DNA from: Castanea sativa
Taxonomy: Eukaryota > Streptophyta > Magnoliopsida > Fagales > Fagaceae
Reading direction: 5' to 3'
Assembly (NCBI RefSeq): GCF_040712315.1
Contig: NC_134022.1
Span: 7,564,001 to 7,628,000 of the forward strand
DNA: 64,000 nucleotides
Shown: piece by piece, positions 12,857 through 25,379 of the stretch
Layout: each line of letters begins with the position of its first letter
Numbering within the stretch: the first letter of the stretch is position 1
Translations under genes and position numbers: made by a program
Notes under the pieces: model-generated
What the model was told of the DNA's origin: nothing
Seen by the model: only the letters and a program-made list of their open reading frames with translations
Databases searched by the model: none

Positions 12857-13860
12857 TGGACTACTATTTGCCTACAAACTACTGGATCTCCTAAGAATCT
12901 AAAGTACAATTGATCTCAAAAGTGTTATGGTTGTGCGTGTGTCCCTTTTCTTGTAGAGTTAACCCTATTTATATTTAAAACTTTGACAGTAATGCTTGGT
13001 TCTTTTTGCTATTTGTCGATTCTTCACTATCCATCCACTACCAAGTGACAAGTTAATAACCTTTCTTAACCATTTGAAGGCTCTTGGCAATAGAGTCTAC
13101 TCACAATCCCAAATTGGATTAATGCAACTTGTCATTGTATTAGACCTTAATCTTTGATCTGGCTATATTCCATGTGACCATTTATCTATTATTCACTTTT
13201 CCACATGATTACTCTATGACTTGCCATGTGTCTTGCCAATAACTTAACTATTTTACCCAATAGATACATCTTTACTATTTTACATAAGTTTTTTAATTAA
13301 TGAGATGATATAGGTATGATGTTGAATAGGATATGATGAGACCCCAAAATGTATATGGTCAATCCCAATTAACCTGTAAAGAATCCATATCCAAAAACAA
13401 AATTTTTCGACTAGACTTTATTGTCGTTGTTATATAATTTTTTAAGCAAAATATATTGTTACTCCCTGAGCTTTAGTCCATGGGTTTATTTTAGCCTCTA
13501 GAATTTAAAGTGATTATTTTCAATATATCTCTAGTAAACTTAAAGTAATCACTTTTGGTCCTATAGTCAACATCCATTAAACCTCTCTAACGGAATGATG
13601 ATGAGGCCAAACTACTTGACACATAACCACTCCATTAAAAATGCATGTTAAAGACTAGAAGTAATCACTTTAAGTTTTCTAGGGCCTAAAGCCATCACTC
13701 TAAATTTTAGGAACTAAGAGTGATCATTTTAAATTTATATGATTAGTTCCATTCAAGAGCTAAAGTTTAAGGATGAGCAATATATATTGACCTAGTTTAT
13801 TTTAATTAATTCATTTATTGCATCCTAGTTTAGATTGATAATTGAGTGTCAAACACCTAA

Positions 13861-14556
13861 TTTATCTAGTTACTTAGGCAATTGTACCTCAACCTGCTTC
13901 CTCTTCCAATAAGTATGCTACGTCCAAAAAGAAGTCTAATCTCCATGGACTCAAGAAAAAAGATTTGATTTCCCTGTTACAGCAGTCCCTCCATGACGAT
14001 GAAGATGATTCAAATAATGAGTCCAATGCATCCTCTGAATCCTCTATTGCTAATGATGATAATCTTTACTATTCTTATGGTGGATCTTCCCTGGTGAAAT
14101 GAATAGTGAACGATAGATTTGACCTTTTCACTATTCATTTCACCAAGGTAGATCCATCGAAAGTAGTGTGAATACCGTAGATAAATAGTGTCATGTTTGG
14201 TGACAGTAGTAATGACTTCAGCAATTTTGTTAGTATATGTCGATAGTAGCAAGCTTGAGAACATGGGGTTGAAACAAGAAATCAAACCTCAAATAAGTCC
14301 GAACTAACAATCGGTTCATGTCCAAACAAAGATCCATCATAAGAATAATAAGGATTATTATCATTAGCAATGGAGGTTTTAGAGGATGTCTTGGACTCAT
14401 TATCTAAATAATCTTCGTAGTCTTGGAGGGGCTCCTATAACAGGGAAATCAAATCTTTTTTCTTGAGTCCATGGAGAACAGACTTCTTTTTGGACTTAGC
14501 AGGCTCACTGAAAGAGGAAGCAGGTTGAGGTATAGTTGCATGAGTAACTTGATAAA
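13861..14556. repeat. Long inverted repeat (hairpin), copy A, left arm deleted
   Basis: The left arm starts at TTTATCTAGTTACTTAGGC and the right arm ends at GTTGCATGAGTAACTTGATAAAC. The arms pair along most of their length around a centre near 14125 (CACTATTCATTTCACC on both sides). Compared with B and C, the left arm lacks the segment between two GGATCT repeats near 14083, so the hairpin is lopsided. In one frame the left arm reads as an open Ser/Asp/Asn-rich stretch, with KKKDLISLL followed by DDEDDSNNESNAS. That protein is not recognised. Confidence 0.85.
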
Positions 14557-15495
14557 CAAAATCTATTATCAAAATAAATGTAAATATAAATATTGAATAT
14601 TATTATCAAAATAATGTAAAGGAAAATACTGAATATTATTATCAAAATAAACACTTAAAGGAAATAGTGGTAGAAACGATTATTTCCAAGTAGGAAAGAA
14701 ACAAGATTACAAGAGTAGATAACTAGGAAAGTAAGAGGAATTAAATGGGAATTTGAAAGCCAAAAATTAAGCTCTGATTACAAATGAAGAGAAGTGTGTC
14801 TTTTATAGGTAGAAACATATGCTATTTGAATATTGGGCAGTAGTAGCTAGGAATCACGTGTAAATAGTTGACAGTAAATTTGACTTTTATACTATTTATT
14901 TTAGCAGGGTAAATCCAATTAGTGTATAATAATAATTAATTAGTATATAATGATAAAATTGAGTCTCCACATTAAGGATGGGTGATCATAGGCCAGTGTT
15001 GCAGCGTATATTAATGTTAATCCTTCTACAAGTATATGAAAATCTTAAAGTAACTTTTTTGTAAGAAAGCAATTCCTCATATGAATTGGATTTAATAAAC
15101 ACATGAATCAATTAATTGAGACTATTGCCAGAGTTCTTTCTAAAGGAATACAAAGGATGTTATATTGTAAGAGTATTGTTTTGGGATGTATAAAGTTGAA
15201 TTACAAAGCTGTTTGGCAATAAAAATTACTTTCAATTACATATATATGATTACAATCACACAACAAATACACAAACTCCAAACATAGTCTATGATTATTA
15301 TACCACAGAAACATACGTACGCTGCACCATGCAGACAATTATAGCTTAAAAACCCAAACCGCATACAACTTATGCCATGCATCTATAGCATGACTTTAAC
15401 GTTTTCCTTTCCTTTTTTGCTTGGTCTAGCTCAAGGATCATTTAACCTATATATTATATACATATATAGCAAGCATCATCATTGAACTAGTTACA

Positions 15496-15684
15496 CTACG
15501 GATTATCAGGAAAGTCCTGTCTAGGAATGGTATGGTGATTCATATCGTTTACTTGGCCTTCAACTTCGCCATTCTGGCCCTTTCCTGGCTGCTGCTGCTG
15601 CACTTCAGCCATCAACGTTCTCTGAGTTGTGGCCATACAAGTGCTCACCATCAACAAGACCAGAGCAAGTGCTATAAACCTCAT
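15496..15684 (-). CDS. Small secreted peptide precursor (62 aa), copy A
   Basis: [16 protein letters not shown] is a typical signal peptide: a positive residue, then a hydrophobic core, with cleavage plausible near ATT-QR. The remaining 40 or so residues are polar, with [12 protein letters not shown], and end in [14 protein letters not shown]. There are no cysteines in the mature part. A paralogue lies at 25380-25589, with the same N-terminal half and a divergent tail. TATA (15952-15961), a probable leader exon, and a 5'-UTR intron (donor GTAAGT at 15886; acceptor ACAG before 15706, or AAG before 15713) are conserved between the copies, which supports a real gene. With the upstream acceptor, the mRNA would carry a five-codon upstream ORF. 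The peptide family is not identified; a secreted signalling or defence peptide is an inference. Confidence 0.72.
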   Translation of the reverse strand: MRFIALALVLLMVSTCMATTQRTLMAEVQQQQPGKGQNGEVEGQVNDMNHHTIPRQDFPDNP

Positions 15685-15705
15685 GATTCTTCAGCTTAAC
15701 TGTTC

Positions 15706-15961
15706 ACTGTCATCTTAAAACCAAAAACCAATATAGCAAAAACAAAGCAAAAGTTTAGAATAATTAAAGAATATTGTGTTATTCTTAAAGGGAACTAAAA
15801 TAATCAGTTAGCATACAAAAGATTATCATGAATATTAACTGAATATCTATATTTTCTTAAGGAAAAATAGAGAATATTTTACTTACCCAACTAGAGAGTA
15901 AAAACTTATCTAGATTTAGGAATTTGTGGGGGAGGAAGAAGAAGTTTAAGCAATTTATAAG
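15706..15961 (-). promoter_or_regulatory. Core promoter and 5'-UTR intron of the copy A peptide gene
   Basis: TTATAAATTG at 15952-15961 (minus strand) is a strong TATA box. The presumed leader (about 15887-15930) ends at CTAGTTGG|GTAAGT. The intron ends near 15707 or 15714. The same layout, base for base over most of its length, is found in copy B (TATA near 25856-25864, donor at 25791). Confidence 0.65.
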
Positions 15962-16065
15962 CCGTTCTAGGATTAATAGGGGTTGATTATAAACACTTAA
16001 CAATATGATTTAGTGATGGGGTCTCCACCACCAAAGAGGCAAGATTGAGTGGGATGCCCATATAA

Positions 16066-16374
16066 TTGAATTTAAATGGTTTTTTAAAACAATTACATGA
16101 TGAAGTTGAAAGAATTTCTGGTCCACATGAATTTGGCACTATAAATAGTAAGGTTCCACATTTCCAACCTTCAGGTATAAAACAAAAACTGAAAAACGTC
16201 AATCTAGTAATCAACCGAGTCGGTAAATTTCCTGTTGCAATATTGCCGTGTGATGTAAAACCATGTTACAGCTGTCCCAAAACTTATGTCTATGAAACAG
16301 TTTTTCTATTACTATACACAGTTTTGTCGCAACTGAGAAAAAAAAAACAAAAAAAAATTGTCACCACGAGATGA
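16066..16374 (+). other. Conserved open frame upstream of the peptide gene, copy A (doubtful)
   Basis: A plus-strand frame MNLNGFLKQLHDEVERI...GPHEFGTINSK is retained in copy B (25972-26202), with most differences outside the first 60 residues. A TATAAATAG at 16143 lies inside the frame, not before it, so it does not serve as this frame's promoter. No domain is recognised. It may be a decayed exon or simply well-conserved duplicated DNA. Confidence 0.2.
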
Positions 16375-17199
16375 TATATGTAATAATAATTAATGAACTA
16401 TCATTTTTATATAAATTCATTACTTTTTTCACCATTCACGTGGTAAGAATTATGAAATACAAAAGTTGTGTCTATAAACTCTGTTTATAAAAAGATTTAT
16501 TTCAATTTCTCTCAAAAAAAAAAAAAAAAACTGTTTAAGGTGAGAGATTTCAAAATGCTTTTGACTTCAACAGTTACATTACTAATATCATTCGTTTTCT
16601 GGAAATTAGCCCCCACCATAGTCATAAGACTCATAACTCATAAGGAAGATAGTCAAGAATTAGAAATAAGAGCTACTAGATGTGCAATAAAAAATGTTAG
16701 ATTTAATGTTTTCTTAGAGAGAGAGAGAGCTTGGTCTGATCACTCAGAAAATTTAAGTGATCACTACAAAATTTAAGTGATCACTACAAATTTATTTATT
16801 TTTTATTTATAAATTTTTTCAGTTTGCTATAACTCGATTGTCCAAAAATTAAGTTTCAAAATATGGGCATTTTTCTATTTTTTTCTAATTTATTGTATTC
16901 TAATAAACTTATGTTTGGAATGCGAGACCGTTAAGTATAATGTGACTGAGCTAGATGGAATGGAACACATGCGACAAGCAACAACAATGTTTGGCAAAAG
17001 GAGTGAAGGCCGGAGATAGCTACTATAGTTAGTAGATGGCTACAATACTGGTGGCCAAAGAGCTTCAATAAAACAACAGTGATTGGAAGATGGCATACTT
17101 GAGGTATATGTTGGCAGTAACGAAAGTCAATTATGAACGTTGGGGATGGCATCTCTGATAAGCATATGTATACATAGGAGAGTGGAATTGTTCACAGGA

Positions 17200-17202
<3 letters not shown>

Positions 17203-17256
<54 letters not shown>
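17203..17256. repeat. (TA)n microsatellite
   Basis: About 26 uninterrupted TA units. Copy B at the matching place has only a few (near 27113-27121), so the tract expanded in A or shrank in B. Confidence 0.95.
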
Positions 17257-17258
<2 letters not shown>

Positions 17259-17488
17259 TAGAGGAAAACATCATAAGAACAAAAAGGCATGGTGTGGTGA
17301 GGTGCGTGAGTAATTCATCAGCCTTTAGAGAACCAAATAGGGGCATAAGAGCATCCACATTGGTTCCATATATTGGTAGAGGAAAACATCATAAGAACAA
17401 AAAGACATGGTGTGGTGAGGTGTGTGAGTAATTCATCAGCTTTTAGAGAACCAAATAGGGGCATAAGAGCATCCACATTGGTTCCATA
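17253..17488. repeat. 118-bp tandem duplication
   Basis: Two head-to-tail copies, 17253-17370 and 17371-17488, each starting TATTGGTAGAGGAAAAC and ending CATTGGTTCCATA, with very few differences. Copy B carries only part of one unit and lacks the GAGCATCCACATTGG segment. Confidence 0.95.
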
Positions 17489-17594
17489 TTAGAAATTGAG
17501 TAAATTGTACTAACTTAGCTCCATTAAGGTTTTCGCTATTACACACGCATCTTTTATACTTTGAAATAGGACACTTACGGCTTTTTTAATGTTC

Positions 17595-17625
<31 letters not shown>

Positions 17626-17844
17626 GTGATTTCTGTTGATGATTTATGCTCACAAGGGAAAATTCTTAACGATTACATTTTGCTCTTTTGAATTGTGTAT
17701 TACATTGAACCCAATATAAGGTATATATGAAAAAAATATTATTCTTAGTATGATAAGTTTAAAATCATGATAAACTATGATTCAATATATTTTACAAAAT
17801 TTTGATCTACATATATATGATAAAATTTATTATATTCTAATAAT

Positions 17845-18115
17845 AGACTTGATGAAAGCGTATGATTCACTTGACTGACTAGAGTCAGTGGGACATTGTG
17901 AATTGTGATGGGAATCTTAGCTGCTATTGGAATTATTGGTGGATTTTAAAATTATGTTAACATTCATATTATTTCTCCAATAATGTGTTATGTTGTTGTA
18001 AATGGTAGTTTGAAGAGCATCCTAAATATAAGAAAGGATTGAGACAAGGACTCCCAATATTTCATTATCCTTTTGTGGTGTGTGGTAGTTTTGACTAGAT
18101 TAATTGCTAGATGCT
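17845..18115 (+). pseudogene. LINE reverse transcriptase fragment, copy A
   Basis: A degenerate frame reads DLMKAYDS...ILAAIGIIGGF, then VVVNGSLKS, then KGLRQGLPI. These match successive reverse-transcriptase motifs of plant L1 elements (D-x-x-KAYD-x-V-W, then NG, then G-L-R-Q-G-D-P). Stops and frameshifts are frequent. It is shared with copy B (28010-28950), so it was present before the duplication. Confidence 0.6.
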
Positions 18116-18700
18116 CCATTTTGTAACTTTAAAAAGTTTTCATTTTTGAGTAGAATTGAGCTCTGGGGCAAATTGTCATTTCTCATTAATATAAAAATTT
18201 CATAATATATTGAACTAGGGTTGAATTTTAGATCATAATGGACCATCATGGAATCAAGGGCATAATATTCATTTTTTTTTTAAAAATGTTAAAGTCAAGG
18301 TTTTTTTTTAATATATTAAATTAAGTGGTTCAAAGAAATAATTTTCACTGGTTCAAATATGGTTTTAAGGCATGCAATTAAAGTTAGTTAATGTGGGTTC
18401 TAGTTAATTCAACTAGTTTTGAAATTCTCTCAAAAAAAAAGTTAGTTAATTTTTCCTTCTTAAAAAAAATTGGTTTATTTTTATTGGTCCTTAAAAGAAG
18501 ACTAATAAAAAGTTAACCATTGATTCTTATTGGTCTAAATGGAAAACAATCATTGGACATACAAGTATAAGATAATCCTATAGGATAATTAGGAATTTAT
18601 AAATTATTAAAATCAATTATTTATTTTATTATGAATAAATAATTATTTAAATAATTTAGAGAGGCTAAATCATGCTTAAGGTTAGTTCAATCAGAAGAAG

Positions 18701-18920
18701 GCTGAGTTTGGATACAGTGGCCAGCGTCCAGCGTCCACGATTCTGCGTTTTTTTTTTTTTTTTTTCCTTCCCAGCCGCAGATGTTGACCAAGTCTTCTGT
18801 GAACAGTGCATTTGTGCACTGTTCACGGACCCACAAATTTTACTTTTCAGCCACTTTTTCATCAAAAATGGGTCCCGCGGTACTATTCACACATTTTAAA
18901 ATTATTTTGCTACATTTTAA
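18701..18920. mobile_element. MITE-like element, private to copy A
   Basis: It starts near GAGTTTGGATACAGTGG and contains GTGAACAGTGCATTTGTGCACTGTTCAC (a perfect small palindrome around 18802-18828) and GGGTCCCGCGGTACTATTC. Copy B near 31794 has no such block. The same family lies in the opposite orientation at 32357-32567. It is non-coding. Confidence 0.65.
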
Positions 18921-20005
18921 AAAACCTTGAATTTATTTTTAAAATACCAAAAATCATAATAAAATCAGAGAAAAAGGATAATAAAATGTAAAAATATAAA
19001 AATTCTGAAAATTATGGTCAAAGTGCCGATAAACACTCTTTCAAATGGTAGAGACGTAGCGTGCAGATTTGGCAATTTTGAGTTTCGATCAACATTTTAC
19101 CATCAGAACTTTCAGATTTTCATTTTCTTCCTATTTTTCTCATAGAACTTTCTCTAGAGCCCTTTGATAGTTAAAAATAAAGTAATATCATTTGAAAACC
19201 ATGCCCCATAATAAGTTGTTAGAACTTAGAACTATTAAAAAATTTGTGTATAAATAGTGAGCAATTAAAAAATAAGGGATCCTTTTTGTTATATTACTGT
19301 ACCAAAATTTTGTTTGATCATCATTTAGAGCATCCAAAACCAATGAAATTTTCATAGAGAAACACATTTTCTCACTCATCAATAACACACTTCATCAACA
19401 AGAACTCAGCGAAATCATCATTATTTAGCAATATTTACCCACACAATTAAAGCTCTAAGCAACCTAAGCATTTTCTTTTCATTAAATAAGCATTTTAGCA
19501 TCAAACACCACAGCAATACAAAATCACTCAGTAGAAATCATACGGAGGGTTCATGAGTTAGTTTTTTGAGAGGAGAGAACATAGTCACTGAAGCGGTATT
19601 CTGGTATGACTTGTGAGGTAATAATCCTATATAGCTAATCTCTAAATATTGCTGTTAGAGTAAACATTGGCATTATAATTTGTGTTTGCAAAAGAAATAA
19701 TTATATATATATATATATATATTATATTTAGGTTGCAAACTTGCAATTTTATCAGTAGATTATTAATGATGGTCGCAGTTAATTTATTTTAACGTAGATT
19801 TGTGAAATCATTTCTTGCATGTTCTTTCTTGTATCTCTGTATCATGCATGATATTAAGCTCTTTAATATGTTTTTATTGTGTGTTTTAATCAAATGTGTG
19901 ATAGATGTGTAAGCTTGTTTATATTATTATCCATCGTAACTTAAGAGACCGGTTCTAGGATCGAGAGTTTACACTTTTTCACTTTGTAATTTAACCTCTA
20001 AATTT

Positions 20006-20424
20006 ATGTTTTGTTTGGATTGAGGAGGAGGGAGAGAGGGTCGAGTAGAAAAAAAAAAGAGCTCATTGGAATTTGTCAGTTGTCTTGATATAATTGAGAG
20101 ATTGATATTTTTGCTATCATCATTTGAAAACAGGCTGCTTAATTACCACTCATCTTTTTGTGCCATTTAGCCATATTCTATCTTTAATTTTTGTGACTCA
20201 AGCTATATTTGGGAATGGAAATGAAGTACTGCACCTTTTTTTTTTTTGGTTAATAACAAACAAAATCCAAAATTGTTGTATCCATTTATTAATGAAACAG
20301 GCTTGGGCCTCAGAATGTGGACACGTGTTTAATATTTACTGTGTGTTCACATTTTATTGAGTTCAAATACGTGGAGGTATATCATGCGTAGGATGCATGA
20401 GTTTTCCCTCTTACATAAACTTTT
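20006..20424. other. Spacer between duplication copies A and B
   Basis: Unique AT-rich DNA of about 420 bp between the end of A and the start of B. No gene or recognisable repeat was seen. Confidence 0.6.
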
Positions 20425-20631
20425 AGTAACAATTGGGTTCTCTTTCAAATAGCCCTTATTTATACAAACTAATTAGGGTTAATTGCACTTTTTTTCCTTT
20501 AACTATTTGCTACTTCAATCCCTCGTCAACTTTACAACCGACCAATATTACTTTTTTTTTTTTTTGGTTTTGAGGGGCCAACATCTTCTTTTAACCATGG
20601 TTTGGTTAAGAGTGCCCTTAGGACATGTATT

Positions 20632-21390
20632 TTTAAGTGCACAATTTGTACCCGGACCCAAACGAGTGATGGGTTCAGGCCCAAAAAGTCTTATACAATG
20701 AAATTTGTAGAGTATGGGTTTGAAACTTAGATTAGAGATATTGGAGAACTGATAAACAGGCTAGAAGGCCGCAATCCACGCAAATAAAAGATAAATATGA
20801 TAAAAAACTCTCTTTGGACGTAAGCCGAGGACCACTTGTATAACCTTTATTTTTCCAAGCAAAATATTACAATATTTTAGTTTTTAAAAGAGATCCCCCC
20901 CTCCTTTCCTCTCTCGTCCTCTTCTCTCATTCTTCTTCTTCCCTGTTTCATCCACGTGTAACACAGATTTTCCTCCTAGATACTTGTCCCATCCACCTCC
21001 TTCTTAAAGTCTTCAAATAATAGCTGGAAGACTGAATATTACTGTTCAGAGATCATTTCTCCATTAATGCGGCTAGGGAGGTAGATGCAGAGCCTTTAAT
21101 GAGGTGGTAGCAGCTTTTTCCTCAGATACTTCTCACACGTTCCTACTTTTAACGGGTGCTTAGATCACGCCTTTACCCAGCAGATTTTCCAGAATTCTGT
21201 CTCTAAACCCTTTAGTAAGTCCCTTGGCCTTTACTGGGCCTATCCGAGGAGATACTCCTTCTCGGACAACTCCTCGGCCCCTTGTAGTGCGGACTAATCT
21301 GTGGGCATCGAAGACTCTGACTGAACAGACTTATACCAACAAACCAGGCCCAAGGCCCAAACGTGCATTTAAACATTTTTACCCCCCACA
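20632..21390 (+). mobile_element. Solo LTR with 5-bp target duplication
   Basis: A 759-bp block flanked by GTATT (20627-20631 and 21391-21395). It begins TTTAAGTGCACAATTTG, probably from an original TG start, and ends ACCCCCCACA. Copy A reads ACATATATTAATAG across the site, an almost perfect empty site. The interior has GGCCCAAGGCCCAAAC near the end and no coding capacity. The retrotransposon superfamily was not determined. Confidence 0.8.
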
Positions 21391-23478
21391 GTATTAATAG
21401 ACCATTTTAAGAAAGTTTTGATTGCACTTTCATATAAAATGTAAAAAAACTGTCACAAAATTCAATTGCTTTTTTTATTTTCCCATTATTTTTTTAAAAT
21501 ATTTCTTAAATAAATACTCTTAGAGCATTCATTAACTTTTTCCCTTAATTAATAGTAATAAGCAAGTCTGCACACCCCCCCCCCCCCCAAACTGTTATTA
21601 AATTCAATTAATTTAAACCTTTTTTTTAACATAAAGTGGAATTTTTTTGTTAAAATGCCTATTAAACTTGTAATAACTCACACTTTTTTTCTCTAACAAA
21701 AAAAAAAAAAAAAAAAAATACAATTTTCAAGCCAGCAAGTCAGGGTCTTCTCAATGCCTTTTTGGGGCCATAAGCAATAATTTCAAATGTAGCATTTTCT
21801 TATATTTAAATATTAATTAGATAATATATTTTTTAATTTTAATATCTTTTTCATCCAAATTTTCTGCTATATGTTGTTTACTACTAGTAATGAAATTATC
21901 GAAATAACCTTTCGATATTCAATTAGTTTTTCAATTTTTTCTCTTTAAAAAAAAATCACTTCTTAGTGAATATATTCTCGTAAACATTTATAATTAAAAA
22001 ATTACAAATAAAGGAAATACATTCTATAATAGAGAACTATAATTTACGAGTAAAACCAAGATTATTAGAGTTGGGATCCTAAGCAAGATTGGTGAGGGTC
22101 CCTCATGGCTCAAATCGAGGATCTTGAAATTATACTTTATGTGAAAAATGGTAGAGAGTATGATATGACAATTGAAAAAAATTCATGTGGTCAAACAATA
22201 TTAATATGTTGAAAATCCATATCCAAATTTTGGCACTAGGCTTTATTGTTGTTGTTATATAATTTGTAGGGTAAAATATATTGTTACTCCCTAATTTTTA
22301 GTCCATAAGTGATTTTAAAGATTGTTGAACTACAAGGCTCTTGACAACATAAAGTCATAAACTACTTTTTCATTACATATGAATATATGAATACATCCAC
22401 GAAACAATTTCACACAGCTCAAACATAGTCTATGATTTTTTATGAACTTACAAACATGGTCTTCTACAAGCCTAAGGACTACTTGATTTGCCTAAAAACT
22501 ACTGGATCTCCTAAGAATCTTAGTACAATTGATCTCAAAAGTGTTTTGGTTGTGCGTGTGTACCTTTTCTTGTAGAGTTAACCCTATTTATATTTAGAAC
22601 TTTGACAATAATACATGGTTCTTTCTGCTATTTGTCGATTCTTCACTATCCATCCACTACCAAGTGACTAGTTAGTAACCTTTCTTAACCATTTGAAGGC
22701 TCTTGGCAATAGAGTCTACCCACAATCCAAATTGGATTAATGTCACTTGTCATTGCATTAGACCTTAATCTCTTATATGGCTATATTCCATGTGGCCATT
22801 TATTTATTATTTACTTTTCCACATGATTACTCTATGACTTGCTAGGTGTCTTGCCAATAACTTAACTATTTTACCCAACAGATACATCTTTACTATTTTA
22901 CATAAAATTTTTAATTAATGAGATGATATAGAGTATGATGTTGAATAAGATATAATGATAATACCCCAAAATGCATATGGTCAATCCCAATTAACCTGTA
23001 AAAAATCCATATCCAAAAACAATTTTTTTGGACTAGACTTTATTGTTGTTGTTATATAATTTTTTAAGCAAAATATATTGTTACTCCTTGAGCTTTAGTC
23101 CATGGGTTTAAATTGTTTGGACTAGAATTTAAAGTGATTATTTTCAATCTCTAGTAAACTTAAAGTGATCACTTTTGGTCCTTAAGTCAATATCTATTAA
23201 GCCTCTCTAATGGAATGATGATGAGGCCAAACTACTTGGCACATAACCGCTCCATTAAAACTGCACGCTAGGGACTAGAGTAACCACTTTAAGTTTTCTA
23301 GGGACTAAAGCCATCACTTTGAATTTTAAGAACTAAGAGTGATCATTTTAAATTTAAATGACTAATACCATTCAAGAGCTTAAGTTTAAGGATGAGCAAT
23401 ATATATTGACCTAGTTATTTTAATTAATTCATTTATTGCATCCTAGTTCATATTGATAATTGAGTGTCAAACACCTAT

Positions 23479-24356
23479 GTTATCCAGTTACTCAAGCTAT
23501 TGTACCTCAACCCGCTTCCTCTTCCAATAAGTATGCTAAGTCCAAAAAAAGTCTAATCTCCTATGAACTCAAGAAAAAAGATTTAGTTTCACTGTTAAAG
23601 TAGCCCCTCCAGGACGATGAAGATTATTCAAATAATGAGTCCAATGCATCCTCTGAAGCCTTTATTGCTAATGATGATAATCTTTACCATTCTTATGATG
23701 GATCTCTATTTAGACATGACCCAATTGTTAGTTCAGATTTAGTTGAGGTCTGATTCCTTGTTTCAACCCCATGATCTCAAGTTTGCTACTATTGACATAT
23801 ACCAAAAAAATTGCTAAACTCATTACTATTGTCACCAGACATGACACTATTTATCTATGATATTCACACTACTTTCGGTGGATCTACCTTGGTGAAATGA
23901 ATAGTAAAAAAGTCAAATCTATCTTTCACTATTTATTTCACCAAGGTAGATCCATCGGAAGCAGTGTGAATACCGTATACAAATAGTGTCATGTCTAGTG
24001 ACAGTAGTAATAATTTCAGCAATTTTGTTAGTATATGTCAATAGTAGCAAGCTTGAGACCATGAGGTTGAAACAAGGAATCAGACCTCAAATAAATCCGA
24101 ACTAACAAGTGGATCATGTCTAAAAAGATATCCATCATAAGGATACTAAGGATTATCATCATTAGCAATAAAAGTTTTAGAGGATGTCTTGGGCTCATTA
24201 TCTAAATCATCTTCGCCGTCTTGGAGGGGCTCCTTTAATAGGGAAATCAAATATTTTTTTCTTGAGTCCATGGAGAACTGACTTCTTTTTGGACTTAGCA
24301 GACTTACGGGAAGAGGAAGTAGGTTGAGGTATAGTTGCCTGAGTAACTTGATAAAC
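23479..24356. repeat. Long inverted repeat (hairpin), copy B, complete
   Basis: Two arms of roughly 420 bp face each other around a short loop near 23905-23920 (TAGTAAAAAAGTCAAATCTATC). The left arm starts GTTATCCAGTTACTC; the right arm ends GCCTGAGTAACTTGATAAAC. Near the centre, TTCGGTGGATCTACCTTGG pairs with CCAAGGTAGATCCATCGG. The arms carry opposite-strand copies of the same Ser/Asp-rich coding-like sequence. A transcript from either side would fold into a long double-stranded RNA. Confidence 0.9.
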
Positions 24357-25379
24357 AGAAGCTATTATCAAAATAAATGTAAATATAAATATTGAATATT
24401 ATTATCAAAATAGTGTAAATGTAAATTCTGAATATTATTATCAAATTAAACACTTACAGGACATAGCGGTAGAAACGATTATTTCCAAGTAGGAAAGAAA
24501 CAAGATTACAAGAGTAGATAACTAGGGAAGCAAGGGGAAGTAAATGAGAATGTGAAAACCAAAAATTAAGCTTTGATTACAAATGAAGAGAAGCATGTCT
24601 TTTATAGGCAAAAACATACACTATTTGAATATTGGGAGTAGTAGGAAATTAGGAATCATGAGTAAATAGTAAACAGTAAATTTGACTTTTATACTATTTA
24701 TTTTAGCAGGGTAAATCCCACTAGTATATAATAATAATAATTAATGAGTATATAATGTTAAAATTGAGTGTCCACATTAAGGATGGGTGATCATGGGCCA
24801 GTGTTGCAGAGTATATTATAAAGCAACTTTTATTTATAAGAAAAGAAATTCCTCATATGAATTGGATTTAATAAACACATGAATCAATTAATTGAGACTA
24901 TTGCTAGAGTTTTTTATTTTTATTTTTATTTTATTTTTATAGGACTATTGCTAGAGTCGTTTCTAAAGGAATGCAAAGGATGTTATATACATATCGTATG
25001 AGTTTTTAAATTATCATCAATAATAGTATTGTTTTGGGATGTGTAAAGTTGAATTGTAAAGCTGTTGAAAATACAAATTACTTTCAATTACATATATATG
25101 ATTACAATCACACAACAAATACACAAACTCCAAACATAGTCTATGATTATTATACCACAGAAACATACGTACGCTACACCATGCAGAAACATACGTGCGC
25201 TACTCCATGCAGACTAATAGGTAACAATTATAGGTTATAAACCAAACCGCATACAACTTATGCCATGCATCTGTAGCATGACTTTACGTTTTTCTTTCCT
25301 TTTTTTGCTTGGTCTAGCTCAAGGATAATTTAACCTATATATTATATGCATAGCAAGCATCATCATTGAACTAGTTACA

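Larger units (their letters stand above)
11028..20005. repeat. Segmental duplication copy A
   Basis: Directly repeated, with scattered substitutions and indels, at 20425-33103 (B), and from 11929 onward at 60942-64000 (C). Landmarks shared by A and B: GGTTCTCT...AAATAGCCCTTATTTA at the start, the long hairpin (13861-14556), the peptide gene (15496-15684), a conserved region with TATAAATAG at 16143, a LINE fragment (17845-18115), and CTTAAGAGACCGGTTCTA near the end. A is shorter than B mainly because B received a solo LTR, a pararetrovirus piece and a 2.4-kb block. Long gene-free stretches inside A (11526-12471, 12860-13860, 14560-15490, 18110-18700, 18920-20005) are AT-rich duplicated DNA without recognisable coding content. 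Confidence 0.9.

Noticed and set aside
15987..16214. Minus-strand frame opposite the conserved frame at 16066
   Set aside because: Both strands are open over the same conserved stretch. Neither has a recognisable domain, so neither is called as a gene.
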